Source: Mucilaginibacter sp. UBA5151
GTDB lineage: Bacteria > Bacteroidota > Bacteroidia > Sphingobacteriales > Sphingobacteriaceae
NCBI GenBank assembly: GCA_002413785.1
Contig: DHXR01000046.1
Span: 53,044-117,043, forward strand
Length of the DNA stretch: 64,000 nucleotides
Direction: 5' to 3'
The position numbers and the translations under genes were made by a program. Every line of letters starts with the position of its first letter. Position 1 is the stretch's first letter. Below the pieces are notes generated by a model. That model was not told the DNA's origin, did no database searches, and saw nothing but the letters and a program-made list of their open reading frames with translations. Shown here one piece after another: positions 1-8,511 of this stretch.

Positions 1-163
1 ACTTACGGACAGCTGTTTTATCGGGGAACATCTCATCTTCCTTAAGCCCGATAATTTCAGTTGGCTTGATCCTTACACCGTAATCTCTTTCGTACCAATT
101 AATAAATTGAGTTTCTGTATCGGCAATAACGCCATCCATATCAATGGCTATAGATTTTTTCAT
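1..163 (-). CDS. HAD-family 5' nucleotidase, 5' part only (runs off the window)
   Basis: The first 54 residues are visible and begin MKKSIAIDMDGVIADTE. DMDGVIAD is HAD motif I, with the nucleophile Asp followed two residues later by the acid/base Asp. The wording fits the NT5C / deoxypyrimidine-nucleotidase-like branch, which dephosphorylates nucleoside monophosphates in the cytoplasm. The rest of the protein lies left of the window, so motifs II-IV cannot be checked. A -7 promoter element lies only 4 nt upstream of the ATG, so the mRNA is probably leaderless or nearly so. Confidence 0.75.
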   Translation of the reverse strand, partial: MKKSIAIDMDGVIADTETQFINWYERDYGVRIKPTEIIGLKEDEMFPDKTAVRK

Positions 164-167
164 AGTT

Positions 168-175
168 CAAAGGTA
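168..175 (-). promoter_or_regulatory. Bacteroidota -7 element (TACCTTTG)
   Basis: TACCTTTG on the minus strand matches the TAnnTTTG consensus exactly and ends 4 nt before the ATG of the HAD gene. No good -33 TTTG is visible at the expected distance. The position implies a transcription start at or next to the start codon. Confidence 0.5.
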
Positions 176-418
176 AAAAACATTTAAATAACGCGTATTT
201 CATGAGTCCATAAAACTAACAATTGAGGCTGATAAGAAGCAGACGGGTATTCTAAAACCACGGTTACAGTCAGGGGAACAAAATAAAGCAACTTAACGCA
301 TCTTTCCCCCAACCATGTTGCAATAAGTACGAAGACCTCGAAAAGGGTGACAGATAATAATTAGAAATATAGTCGGTAGATGAGAAGATAATTTTACCTA
401 TATCCTTTCACCAAAAAC

Positions 419-1555
419 CTATTTCGCCGGGGCAAACTTCAAACAAACAGGGTTGCCGACTTCAATTCCCTGGGACGTCCTGCTTATTTTGCCGTTGCTT
501 TTGTCGATTTTGTAAACAAATATGCTGTCGCTGTCCTGGTTGGCTGCTAACAGGAAATTGCCGGTAGGGTCAATGGCAAAATCACGCGGGTTTTTACCGT
601 TGCTTGATTCCCTTTGAACAAAAATTAATTGCCCGTTATTGGGATCAATGGCATAAACCGATATTTCATTGGTTTCTAAACGATTTGATGCATATAAAAA
701 ACGGCCGTCGGGAGAAATATGTATCGCGGCCCCGGCAGTTTGCCCCTTAAAGCCATCACGTAATAAGGTAATGGATTGTTTTTCTTTCAGTTTGCCGGTG
801 TTATAATCAAAAACATGCACCGCCGATCCCATCTCTGTTGCCAGGTAAACGTGTTTTTTATCATTGGAAAAAACAATATGCCGTGGACCCTCACCATCCT
901 TCACGCTTACAAATGCGGGCGAGGCGGCGCTTAAGGGTTGGTGGTTTGAAGCATGGTACCGCATGATATTTAATTTATCGGTCCCCAGATCGCTGTACAA
1001 CAGGTATTTTTCATCAGGCGACAGCATGGCAGTGTGTACATGCGGGCCTTCCTGCCGCGCAGCGTTTACGCCGTGGCCTTCATCCTGCACCACCTGCGAT
1101 ACCGGGCTCAGTGATCCATCTTTATTCACTGGAAAAACCGTTAAACTGCCGCTGCTGTAATTAGCGACAAATACATTTTTTTGCGCTTTATCTACCGAAA
1201 TATAACAAGGGTCGGCGCCTGATGAAAGTTGTTTATTTATAAATACAAGTTTACCCTGCTTTGGCTCGAAAGTAAAAGCGCTCACTTCACCGTTTTTACC
1301 AATTTCGTTTACCGCATAAACAAATTTATTATTGGCCGCAACGCAAAGGTATGAAGGGTTATCAACGCCGTCGATCTCATTTAAATAGGCCAGTTTGCCG
1401 GTTTCGGTATAAAAGCGGTAAACATAAATACCTTTACTTTTGCCCTTGGTATAGGTGCCTATCAGCAGGTCGTAACTTGTGGGGGCGGTTTTTTTATGTT
1501 GTGCATATATAAGCACCGGGAACAGCAGCGAAATAATCAGTAGTAATTTTCTCAT
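419..1555 (-). CDS. Secreted lactonase-family (6-phosphogluconolactonase-like) beta-propeller
   Basis: A 378-aa protein with a signal peptide (about residues 1-18, ending LIYAQ) and repeated propeller blades of the kind YLCVAANNKFVYAVNE, CYISVDKAQKNVFVANY and AIHISPDGRFLYASNR. This matches the 7-bladed Lactonase family that includes YbhE-type 6-phosphogluconolactonase. The length is normal for the family. Because it is exported, the substrate is more likely a periplasmic sugar lactone than 6-phosphogluconolactone; that is inference. It stands alone, with the pseudouridine synthase upstream on the same strand. Confidence 0.85.
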   Translation of the reverse strand: MRKLLLIISLLFPVLIYAQHKKTAPTSYDLLIGTYTKGKSKGIYVYRFYTETGKLAYLNEIDGVDNPSYLCVAANNKFVYAVNEIGKNGEVSAFTFEPKQGKLVFINKQLSSGADPCYISVDKAQKNVFVANYSSGSLTVFPVNKDGSLSPVSQVVQDEGHGVNAARQEGPHVHTAMLSPDEKYLLYSDLGTDKLNIMRYHASNHQPLSAASPAFVSVKDGEGPRHIVFSNDKKHVYLATEMGSAVHVFDYNTGKLKEKQSITLLRDGFKGQTAGAAIHISPDGRFLYASNRLETNEISVYAIDPNNGQLIFVQRESSNGKNPRDFAIDPTGNFLLAANQDSDSIFVYKIDKSNGKISRTSQGIEVGNPVCLKFAPAK

Positions 1556-1666
1556 CGTGGAATGAATTGGTAATTGGCTGCAAGATAGTAATTAGATTGG
1601 GAAAAATTGCAGCGATTAAAATACCGCAAATTCTCAACTAATCTCTAATCAACTAACCTCCAATCT

Positions 1667-3223
1667 CTATATTAAATGCTTCAGCTGTATCACTTCGCTT
1701 TCTTCAAGGAAGCGCCAGCGGCCGCGGGGCAAATCTTTTTTGGTGAGGTTGGCATATACCGCCCTGTCAAGCTTTACAACTTCGTAACCTAAGTGTTCAA
1801 AAATCCGGCGTACAATGCGGTTTTTCCCGCTATGTATCTGGATGCCTACTTCTCTTTTGGATCCGCCTGAAACATAAGATATGGAGTCAGGTTTGATTAA
1901 ACCATCTTCCAACTCCAGGCCATAGCTGATCTTATTCAGGTCGCCCTGGGTTAAACTTTTGTTGAGTTCAACCTGGTAAAGTTTAACAATACTGTTACGC
2001 GGGTGCGAAAGTTTATCTGCCAGGTCGCCGTCGTTGGTCATTAAAAGCAGACCGGTGGTGTTCCTGTCCAAACGGCCGATGGGGTAAATGCGTTCTTTGC
2101 TGGCTTTTTCAACCAGGTGCATTACCGTGCGGCGCTCCTGGGGATCTTCTGTGGTGGTTATGTAATCCTTTGGTTTATTCAGCAATACATAAACCATTTT
2201 CTCGCGTTTAAGCAACTCGCCATTATAGCGTATTTCGTCTTTTTGCGGGTCAACTTTATGTCCTAATTCAGATACGACAACGCCATTTACCGATACCACG
2301 CCGGCTTCAATCAGTTCATCCGCTTTACGGCGGGAGCAAATCCCTGCGTTTGATATATATCTGTTTAACCTGATCAGTCCTGAATCTTTACTTTCGGGGC
2401 CTTTTTTGCGTCCGCGTAATGTTTTTGCAGGGGCGTCCTGGTCGGGGCTTATTTTGTCATAAGTTGATCTTGAGCGTTGCGGCCGGTCGGCGCTGTATGG
2501 CCGGTCCCCATCATGTTTTTTGAAACCGCCGCTTGCTGATGGCCTGCCAGCAGATTTTCTTTCACCTGCTTTATCGCTGCCATAGCTTTTTTTAGGCCGG
2601 TCATCAGAATTGAACGGGCCTGTTGAAGATTTACTTCGTGGCGCAAATGATTTTTTTCCATCTGATGGCCCATCAAAGCTTCTTTTGGGCCTGTCGTCGT
2701 TCGGTCTCTCCGAAAAAGGCTTGCCTTTTGGAGAAAATGCCCGTTTTTCGCCGCCTGGTTTATCGCCAAAACTTCTTTTTGGCCTTTCATCATTGTCGGC
2801 AATCCTGCCGGTATAAGGCCTGCTTTTAGGTGCAAACGACCTTTTTTCTCCGGATGGTTCGCCTCCAAAGCTTCTCTTTGGCCTGTCATCATTATCTGCC
2901 GGTCTGCCGGTATAAGGCCTGCTTCGTGGTGAAAATGATTTTTTTTCGCCGGACGATCCGCCGGTAAAACTGCTTGCCGGTTTATCACCATCGCTTTGCC
3001 TGCCCTGAAAAGGCTTGCTGCCGGATGATGAAAACGATCTTTTTTCGCCCGAACGTTCGCTGCTGTATTTTTTTGCCGGTTTGTTGAAGTCTGTTTTATC
3101 AGCGCCGGAGGAGGATCTCCCCCTGGATGTTGATCTTTTGGGTGCGTCTGCGGACTTTGAAGCCCTGTTTGACGATCTGCCGGATTGGTCGTTGCGACTA
3201 CTCCCTGGTCTCTTAAATGCCAT
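1667..3223 (-). CDS. RluB/RsuA-type pseudouridine synthase with long repetitive basic N-terminal tail
   Basis: The C-terminal 236 residues form a complete RsuA/RluB enzyme. An S4 RNA-binding domain starts at about residue 283 (LIRLNRYISNAGICSRRKAD), and the catalytic motif GRLDRNTTGLL has its Asp at about 386. It should isomerise uridine in 23S rRNA (RluB-like). Residues 1-280 are low-complexity, Arg/Lys/Ser/Gly/Asp rich, and built from about six imperfect ~30-residue repeats around GEKRSF-P-SRPYTGR-DNDDRPKRSF. Such disordered basic tails are common on Bacteroidota RluB proteins and probably bind RNA. Frames opposite the repeats are also open, but these are shadows. Confidence 0.9.
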   Translation of the reverse strand: MAFKRPGSSRNDQSGRSSNRASKSADAPKRSTSRGRSSSGADKTDFNKPAKKYSSERSGEKRSFSSSGSKPFQGRQSDGDKPASSFTGGSSGEKKSFSPRSRPYTGRPADNDDRPKRSFGGEPSGEKRSFAPKSRPYTGRIADNDERPKRSFGDKPGGEKRAFSPKGKPFSERPNDDRPKRSFDGPSDGKKSFAPRSKSSTGPFNSDDRPKKSYGSDKAGERKSAGRPSASGGFKKHDGDRPYSADRPQRSRSTYDKISPDQDAPAKTLRGRKKGPESKDSGLIRLNRYISNAGICSRRKADELIEAGVVSVNGVVVSELGHKVDPQKDEIRYNGELLKREKMVYVLLNKPKDYITTTEDPQERRTVMHLVEKASKERIYPIGRLDRNTTGLLLMTNDGDLADKLSHPRNSIVKLYQVELNKSLTQGDLNKISYGLELEDGLIKPDSISYVSGGSKREVGIQIHSGKNRIVRRIFEHLGYEVVKLDRAVYANLTKKDLPRGRWRFLEESEVIQLKHLI

Positions 3224-3257
3224 AGTTTTTTAATTTGCGCTTCGCAGCGTGAACGGG

Positions 3258-3265
3258 CAAAGTTA
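3258..3265 (-). promoter_or_regulatory. -7 element for the pseudouridine synthase gene (TAACTTTG)
   Basis: TAACTTTG on the minus strand fits TAnnTTTG and lies 34 nt upstream of the ATG. The -33 region is AT rich without a clear TTTG. Confidence 0.45.
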
Positions 3266-3300
3266 GTATTTTTAGGGGGATAAATATAATTTTTTTTACC

Positions 3301-3346
3301 GGTTCAAAAACTACGTTTAACAGCTTTTACAGACTGTTTTTGAACC
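3301..3346. repeat. 11-bp perfect inverted repeat between divergent promoters
   Basis: GGTTCAAAAAC (3301-3311) and GTTTTTGAACC (3336-3346) are exact inverted copies separated by 24 nt. They sit between the divergent promoters of the pseudouridine synthase and the lytic transglycosylase, about 40 bp from either -7 box. This could be an operator for a dimeric regulator or a cruciform; nothing in the window identifies a binding protein. Confidence 0.4.
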
Positions 3347-3384
3347 AAATGGCAGATCGTTCAAAAGCTGCAAAAAGCTAAGTA

Positions 3385-3416
3385 TTTGATAATCTTAATT
3401 ATATGAGTTACCTTTG
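3385..3416 (+). promoter_or_regulatory. Promoter TTTG - 20 nt - TACCTTTG for the lytic transglycosylase
   Basis: TTTG (3385-3388) and TACCTTTG (3409-3416) match both halves of the Bacteroidota sigma-ABfr-type promoter with 20-nt spacing. The TTG inside the -7 box is in frame with the gene but cannot be its start, which decides the start call at 3438 or 3444. Confidence 0.65.
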
Positions 3417-3437
3417 CAAAACATTCTACCAAATGTA

Positions 3438-4238
3438 ATGCTTATGAATAGAAAAAAAATGACTAAGAGACACTTAATTACGTGCTCCGTAATAGTGCTG
3501 CTGGTTATTATTTCGGCGTTGAATATATCCAGTACAAAAGCCGTACCAACAATTAAAAAAACTGCAAAATTAAACGCCAGAACTTCGACGCCAAGGTCAA
3601 AATTCATTTTCCGGAACATCAATGAAAACGAATATAGCTTCGCAAATGAAGCTTTACCTGTTAATGATGCCAGCGTAAACCGGATATTGCAGCTCTCGCT
3701 CAAAAAACATAGTTACAAATATGTTCAATCCAATATCCTGCATAACAATGCCGGGAAATGGTTCCCGGTTATTGAGCCTATTTTGAAGGCTTATGGCATC
3801 CCGGATGACTTTAAGTATATCGCTTTAGTGGAATCTGGTTTTGGTGAAAGCACCTCGTCAAAAGGCGCAAGGGGTATATGGCAATTTATGGCCGGCACTG
3901 CACGCACTTATGGCCTTAAAGTTGGACATGGGGTAGATGAGCGGATGAATACCCGTAAATCAACCATTGCTGCCTGCAAGTACATTAAAGAGTTGTATGT
4001 TGAGTTTAATAGCTGGACATTAGCTGCCGCTGCTTATAATAACGGGGAGATTAAAATCGAAAAAGCGATCAACAAGCAAAATGAGGACAATTATTTCCGC
4101 ATGCACTTAAACCGCGAAACTGCAGCGTATGTTTATAACATTATTGCTATGAAAGCGATCATTAGCCAGCCTAAAAAGTATGGCTACAAAAATAATTATA
4201 ACAGCGTAAAAACAACAGAATTGCTGGCGATTAATTAA
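3438..4238 (+). CDS. Membrane-anchored or periplasmic lytic transglycosylase (SLT domain)
   Basis: A 266-aa protein cleaving the MurNAc-GlcNAc bond of peptidoglycan. A signal/anchor segment spans about residues 12-32. The SLT domain holds the catalytic Glu in LVESGFGES (about residue 132), then GARGIWQFM and AAAYNNG, all typical of family 1 (MltD/Slt70-like) enzymes. No LysM domain is present, so it is shorter than MltD. The start is ATG 3438 (or 3444), just downstream of the promoter at 3385-3416. It is monocistronic and is followed by a strong terminator. Confidence 0.88.
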   Translation: MLMNRKKMTKRHLITCSVIVLLVIISALNISSTKAVPTIKKTAKLNARTSTPRSKFIFRNINENEYSFANEALPVNDASVNRILQLSLKKHSYKYVQSNILHNNAGKWFPVIEPILKAYGIPDDFKYIALVESGFGESTSSKGARGIWQFMAGTARTYGLKVGHGVDERMNTRKSTIAACKYIKELYVEFNSWTLAAAAYNNGEIKIEKAINKQNEDNYFRMHLNRETAAYVYNIIAMKAIISQPKKYGYKNNYNSVKTTELLAIN

Positions 4239-4283
4239 GAACAGATTTAATTTACCTTAAAATTTATATTACGGAGCACCACG

Positions 4284-4320
4284 AGGCCGATCTTCCCAGC
4301 TGGAAGACCGGCCTTTTTTT
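4284..4320 (+). terminator. Rho-independent terminator after the lytic transglycosylase
   Basis: A 13-bp stem (AGGCCGATCTTCC with GGAAGACCGGCCT, one mismatch) with a 4-nt loop is followed by seven T residues. It lies 45 bp after the stop codon. Confidence 0.8.
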
Positions 4321-4340
4321 GCGTATATTTGTGGTTAATT

Positions 4341-4454
4341 ATTGAATTAGTGAATTGGAGAATTAGTGAATTAGTGATTTGATATTGAAGGGCCTATTCA
4401 ATAAATCACTAATTCACTAAATCACTAATTGAATTAATTCAATAAATCAATAAT
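4341..4454. repeat. Word-array hairpin (GAATTAGTGA type)
   Basis: The left arm iterates GAATTAGTGA-like words (4341-4390). The right arm (4394-4454) iterates the complement, TCACTAATTC. Together they can form a long imperfect hairpin ending 8 bp before the uvrA start codon. Confidence 0.7.
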
Positions 4455-4462
4455 TATATTTC

Positions 4463-7303
4463 ATGATAACGAAAACTATCGACCTGGGCGAGCAAAATGA
4501 AGTTGAAGTTTACGGGGCCAGGGTACATAATTTAAAGAACATAGATGTTTCCTTCCCGCGTAACCAGCTGGTGGTAATTACCGGATTAAGCGGCAGCGGG
4601 AAATCTTCCCTGGCGTTTGATACCATTTATGCCGAGGGGCAGCGCCGTTATATGGAAACGTTTTCGGCCTATTCGCGCCAGTTTATGGGCGGTATGGAAC
4701 GGCCTGATGTGGACAAAATATCGGGATTAAGCCCCGTAATCGCCATCGAGCAAAAAACAACCAGTAAAAACCCGCGTTCAACCGTTGGTACCATTACCGA
4801 GATATATGACTTTATGCGTTTGCTTTTTGCCCGTACCGGCGAGGCATTCTCATACGTGAGCGGCGAAAAAATGGAACGCATGTCCGAAGAGCAGATCCAG
4901 CGGACGATATCCGAAAAATTCAGCGGACAGCCGGTGAATATAATGGCGCCGGTTGTAAAAGCCAGGAAGGGCCATTACCGTGAGCTTTTTGAACAGATTC
5001 GCAAGCAGGGCTATTTAAAAGTTTGGATTGATGGCGCTATCGCGGATGTTGAACCCAAAATGCAGGTTGACCGTTACAAAATCCACGATATTGATATTGT
5101 TGTTGACCGGTTAATCGTAAACGAAACAGACAGCAAGCGTTTATACACCTCTATACAAACTGCTTTGAAAATCGCTAAAGGCATTATCAGGGTGGCCGAT
5201 AGGGATAATAATGTTGCCTATTACAGCAAATACCTGATGGACCCGGTTTCGGGCATATCCTACGATGAACCGCAGCCAAATACATTTTCCTTCAATTCGC
5301 CTTATGGCGCATGTGAAAAATGTAACGGACTGGGTTATATTTTTGAGGTGGATGAAGCCTCGGTGATCCCTAACCCCAAACTAAGTATTCTCAACGGCGG
5401 CCTTGCCCCGATTGGCGAATACCGCGAAACATGGATATTCCAGGTGCTGAAGGCATTGGCAAAAAAATATGAATTTGCCTTGTCAACCCCCATCGAAAAA
5501 CTGTCAAGGGACCATTTGGATATTATACTGAACGGTTCAACCGAAATGATCACCGTGGCGGTGGAGTATAATAAATGGAATGTGCAAAGCTACCAGGTAA
5601 GTTTTGATGGTATTATCCGCATGCTGGAGGAACAGCAGGAACGCCGTGGTGAAGAAGGTATGGACGACATGGAAAACTACCGGGTTTTAAGGACCTGCCC
5701 GGTTTGCGATGGGGCGCGATTGAAAAAAGAGTCGCTGCACTTTAAGGTTGATAATAAAAATATTTTCGATCTCGCCTGTATGGACATCCGCACCCTGCAG
5801 GAATGGTTTACCGGGCTTGAAGCCCGCCTGACCGAACGCCAGAATGTTATTGCAAAAGAGATATTAAAAGAAATAAGGGCGCGGATAGTTTTTTTGCTGG
5901 ATGTTGGCCTGAGTTATTTAACGCTCGACCGCACAGCCAAAACCTTATCAGGCGGCGAGGCGCAGCGCATCAGGCTGGCAACGCAGATTGGTTCGCAATT
6001 GATGAATGTGATGTACATTCTGGATGAACCAAGTATCGGCCTGCACCAGCGTGATAACGAACGCCTGATAAACGCGTTGAAAAACCTGCGCGACCTGGGC
6101 AATACGGTATTGGTGGTTGAGCATGATAAAGATATGATACTGCATGCCGATCATGTAATTGACATGGGCCCGGCAGCCGGCGTACACGGCGGCGAAATTG
6201 TCGCCCAGGGTACCCCTGCCGAATTGATGAAGTGCCATACGCTCACCACTTCCTATATCAATGGTGAACGTGAAATTGCCATCCCGGAAAAAAGACGTGA
6301 AGGGAACGGTAAAACTTTGTCCCTGAAAAAAGCGGAGGGCCACAACTTAAAAAAGGTTTCGGTGGATTTTCCATTGGGTAAGCTTATCGGGATCACGGGC
6401 GTATCGGGCAGTGGTAAATCAAGTTTAATAACCGAAACTTTGTATCCTATTTTAAACCACCATTTTTTCAGGGCCAAAAAACACCCGCTGCCTTATGAAA
6501 AAATTGAAGGTTTGGAGCATATTGATAAGGTAATTGAAATAGACCAGGCCCCAATAGGCCGTACCCCGCGTTCAAACCCGGCAACTTATACCGGCGTATT
6601 TTCGGATATACGTAACCTGTATGTGCAATTGCCGGAATCAAGGATCAGGGGATACAAACCCGGTCGTTTCTCGTTTAACGTAAAGGGCGGGCGCTGCGAA
6701 ACCTGCCAGGGCGCGGGTTTAAAGGTGATAGAAATGAATTTTTTACCCGATGTACAGGTGCCCTGCGAAGAATGCGGCGGCAGGCGCTATAACCGCGAAA
6801 CACTGGAGGTGCGCTATCGCGGGAAATCCATCAGCGATGTACTGGATATGAGTATTGAGGATGCCACCCCATTTTTTGAACATATCCCCGCCATCTACCG
6901 CAAGGTTAAAACATTGTTTGATGTAGGATTGGGGTACATCACGCTGGGGCAGTCATCAACCACGCTATCCGGCGGTGAGGCGCAGCGGGTCAAACTGGCC
7001 ACAGAACTTTCCAAAAAGGATACCGGCAATACTTTTTATATCCTGGATGAACCCACAACCGGCTTGCATTTTGAAGATATTAATGTGCTGCTGGGGGTGC
7101 TGAAACAGCTTGTTGATAAAGGCAATACCGTACTGGTAATTGAGCACAACCTTGATGTAATAAAAGTAGTTGACCATGTAATTGACCTCGGCCCGGAAGG
7201 CGGGACTGGCGGCGGTAAAATATTATTTTCGGGCACACCCGAAGGCTTATGCAAGGTTAAAGATAGTTTTACGGGGCAGTTTTTGAAAAAGGAGATGAAA
7301 TAA
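4463..7303 (+). CDS. uvrA: Excinuclease ABC subunit UvrA
   Basis: A 946-aa cytoplasmic damage-recognition ATPase of nucleotide excision repair, working as a dimer that loads UvrB. Two ABC modules are complete: Walker A GLSGSGKSS (about 42) and GVSGSGKSS (about 648), with two LSGGEAQR signatures. Zinc-binding cysteine clusters are visible (CEKCNGLGY, CPVCDGAR, CETCQGAG...CEECGG). The length is normal. The ATG is taken at MITKTIDLGEQNEVEVYGAR. It is preceded by a word-array hairpin and is not obviously in an operon. Confidence 0.98.
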   Translation: MITKTIDLGEQNEVEVYGARVHNLKNIDVSFPRNQLVVITGLSGSGKSSLAFDTIYAEGQRRYMETFSAYSRQFMGGMERPDVDKISGLSPVIAIEQKTTSKNPRSTVGTITEIYDFMRLLFARTGEAFSYVSGEKMERMSEEQIQRTISEKFSGQPVNIMAPVVKARKGHYRELFEQIRKQGYLKVWIDGAIADVEPKMQVDRYKIHDIDIVVDRLIVNETDSKRLYTSIQTALKIAKGIIRVADRDNNVAYYSKYLMDPVSGISYDEPQPNTFSFNSPYGACEKCNGLGYIFEVDEASVIPNPKLSILNGGLAPIGEYRETWIFQVLKALAKKYEFALSTPIEKLSRDHLDIILNGSTEMITVAVEYNKWNVQSYQVSFDGIIRMLEEQQERRGEEGMDDMENYRVLRTCPVCDGARLKKESLHFKVDNKNIFDLACMDIRTLQEWFTGLEARLTERQNVIAKEILKEIRARIVFLLDVGLSYLTLDRTAKTLSGGEAQRIRLATQIGSQLMNVMYILDEPSIGLHQRDNERLINALKNLRDLGNTVLVVEHDKDMILHADHVIDMGPAAGVHGGEIVAQGTPAELMKCHTLTTSYINGEREIAIPEKRREGNGKTLSLKKAEGHNLKKVSVDFPLGKLIGITGVSGSGKSSLITETLYPILNHHFFRAKKHPLPYEKIEGLEHIDKVIEIDQAPIGRTPRSNPATYTGVFSDIRNLYVQLPESRIRGYKPGRFSFNVKGGRCETCQGAGLKVIEMNFLPDVQVPCEECGGRRYNRETLEVRYRGKSISDVLDMSIEDATPFFEHIPAIYRKVKTLFDVGLGYITLGQSSTTLSGGEAQRVKLATELSKKDTGNTFYILDEPTTGLHFEDINVLLGVLKQLVDKGNTVLVIEHNLDVIKVVDHVIDLGPEGGTGGGKILFSGTPEGLCKVKDSFTGQFLKKEMK

Positions 7304-7478
7304 AAAATTGCCTGTACAACTTCTTGTACATATAATTTAATGCTGTAACAACTTCCGCTATTGACATTTCTGATGCATTTTCGCAGTCATCCAAAATTTT
7401 AAATGAGGGTTGTTTTAACCCTCCTGAACGCCGTTAAAAATAAACCACGTGTGAAAAATCACAATTCAGGCCAATAAT

Positions 7479-7625
7479 TTAGTATTTCAATATAATATAC
7501 CCCGTTTTATGTTTTGTTACCCCATTTACGCTATAATCCGGCGCATAAAAATAAGTGCCCGGTACCTGCATAGGGCCGGTTTTATTACTATGCCCGTCAA
7601 ATACCTTTGAAGGATTGTCAAAGCT
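7479..7625 (-). pseudogene. Remnant of a T9SS gliding-motility C-terminal (CHU_C-like) domain
   Basis: Read on the minus strand, this stretch gives about 48 in-frame residues ending PGTYFYAPDYSV...KTGYIILKY and a TAA stop. That resembles the final beta-strands of the gliding-associated C-terminal domain (GTYxY...TGxIxL). Upstream the frame closes at once, so only the tail survives. It lies in the otherwise gene-free gap 7304-7767. Assignment is by motif only; the short length makes it uncertain. Confidence 0.45.
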
Positions 7626-7717
7626 CTTGTTTTATTCTTATCATTACATGTTTACTAACTAAATCACCTTGTTTAAATTTGGCGCATAAATATGGCGTTC
7701 CCCTATTTAAAAAAACC

Positions 7718-7749
7718 CTTTTCAATTCTCATATTTATCCTTACATTTG
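7718..7749 (+). promoter_or_regulatory. Promoter for the yceD-rpmF-plsX-fabH cluster
   Basis: TACATTTG (7742-7749) matches TAnnTTTG. A weak -33 (CTTTTC, 7718-7723) lies about 20 nt upstream. Transcription would start near 7755, about 13 nt before the TTG start codon of the DUF177 gene. Confidence 0.5.
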
Positions 7750-7767
7750 CGGGCTAATTGATGCTCA

Positions 7768-8289
7768 TTGAAATCGCTTAAAGAATATTCGATTCCCTTT
7801 ACCGGCTTAAAACTGGGTAAGCACCAGTTTGAATACACCGTTAATGATGCTTTTTTCAACGGGTTTGAATATTCGCTGGTAAAAAAAGCAAATTTAGTTT
7901 GCCAGGTTGAACTGGAAAGACAGGAGACTATGCTCATCCTTAATTTCCATATCAGCGGCACAATTGACACAAACTGCGACCGTTGTTTGGCGCAATATCC
8001 CCAGCCGGTGGATATACACGAACGGCAGGTGGCCAGGTTCAGCGAAGAAGAACCCGGTGAAGATGAAGAGATCATCACCCTTACTAAAAATGATCACGAG
8101 ATCAATATAGCAGGACTGATATACGAATACATAAACGTTGCATTACCTTTTATAACGGTTTGCGATAACGAGGGGGAAACTCCTTATTGTGATAAAGAAA
8201 TGCTGGATAGCCTGAATAAGCTTACAGCAAATACCGAACAAAATGAGGCAGCAGACCCAAGGTGGGATGCACTCAAAAAAATTAAATAA
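7768..8289 (+). CDS. YceD-family (DUF177) protein, metal-binding, 23S rRNA accumulation
   Basis: A 173-aa DUF177/YceD protein, the usual upstream neighbour of rpmF. It has the CDRCLA cysteine pair and the acidic EEEPGEDEE stretch of the family. YceD homologues are linked to 23S rRNA accumulation; the biochemical role is unclear. The start is TTG 7768: no in-frame ATG exists before KSLKEYSIPFTGLKLG, which is the expected N-terminus, and a promoter lies immediately upstream. It is 15 bp from rpmF, so co-transcribed. Confidence 0.85.
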   Translation: MKSLKEYSIPFTGLKLGKHQFEYTVNDAFFNGFEYSLVKKANLVCQVELERQETMLILNFHISGTIDTNCDRCLAQYPQPVDIHERQVARFSEEEPGEDEEIITLTKNDHEINIAGLIYEYINVALPFITVCDNEGETPYCDKEMLDSLNKLTANTEQNEAADPRWDALKKIK

Positions 8290-8304
8290 TAAATAACCAG
8301 GATT

Positions 8305-8496
8305 ATGCCACATCCAAAACGTAAAATATCCAAGTCGAGAAGAGACAAACGCAGAACGCATGATAAAGCGCCATTGCCTACTTTAACTACCTGTAAAACT
8401 ACAGGCGCCATTCATTTACCGCACAGAGCTTATACTGTTGATGGTAATGTTTACTACAACGGCAAGTTACTGATTGAGAAAGCAGCGGTAGCTTAA
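8305..8496 (+). CDS. rpmF: 50S ribosomal protein L32
   Basis: A 63-aa basic protein with the L32 signature PKRKISKSRRDKRRTHDK. Only one Cys (TTCKTTG) is present where zinc-binding L32 has two CxxC pairs, so this is the zinc-free form. The yceD-rpmF-plsX-fabH order is widely conserved and couples ribosome and fatty-acid synthesis. Confidence 0.97.
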   Translation: MPHPKRKISKSRRDKRRTHDKAPLPTLTTCKTTGAIHLPHRAYTVDGNVYYNGKLLIEKAAVA

Positions 8497-8511
8497 GTTT
8501 AATTTTCTGAA

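Noticed and set aside
864..1160. 98-aa plus-strand frame inside the lactonase gene
   Set aside because: It is antisense to a well-supported beta-propeller protein, with no start signals.
2449..2991. 180-aa open frame on the minus strand
   Set aside because: It is an out-of-frame reading of the repetitive tail of the pseudouridine synthase; long open shadows are expected from tandem repeats.
3414..3437. TTG start for the lytic transglycosylase
   Set aside because: The TTG is part of the TACCTTTG -7 element, so it is upstream of the transcription start.
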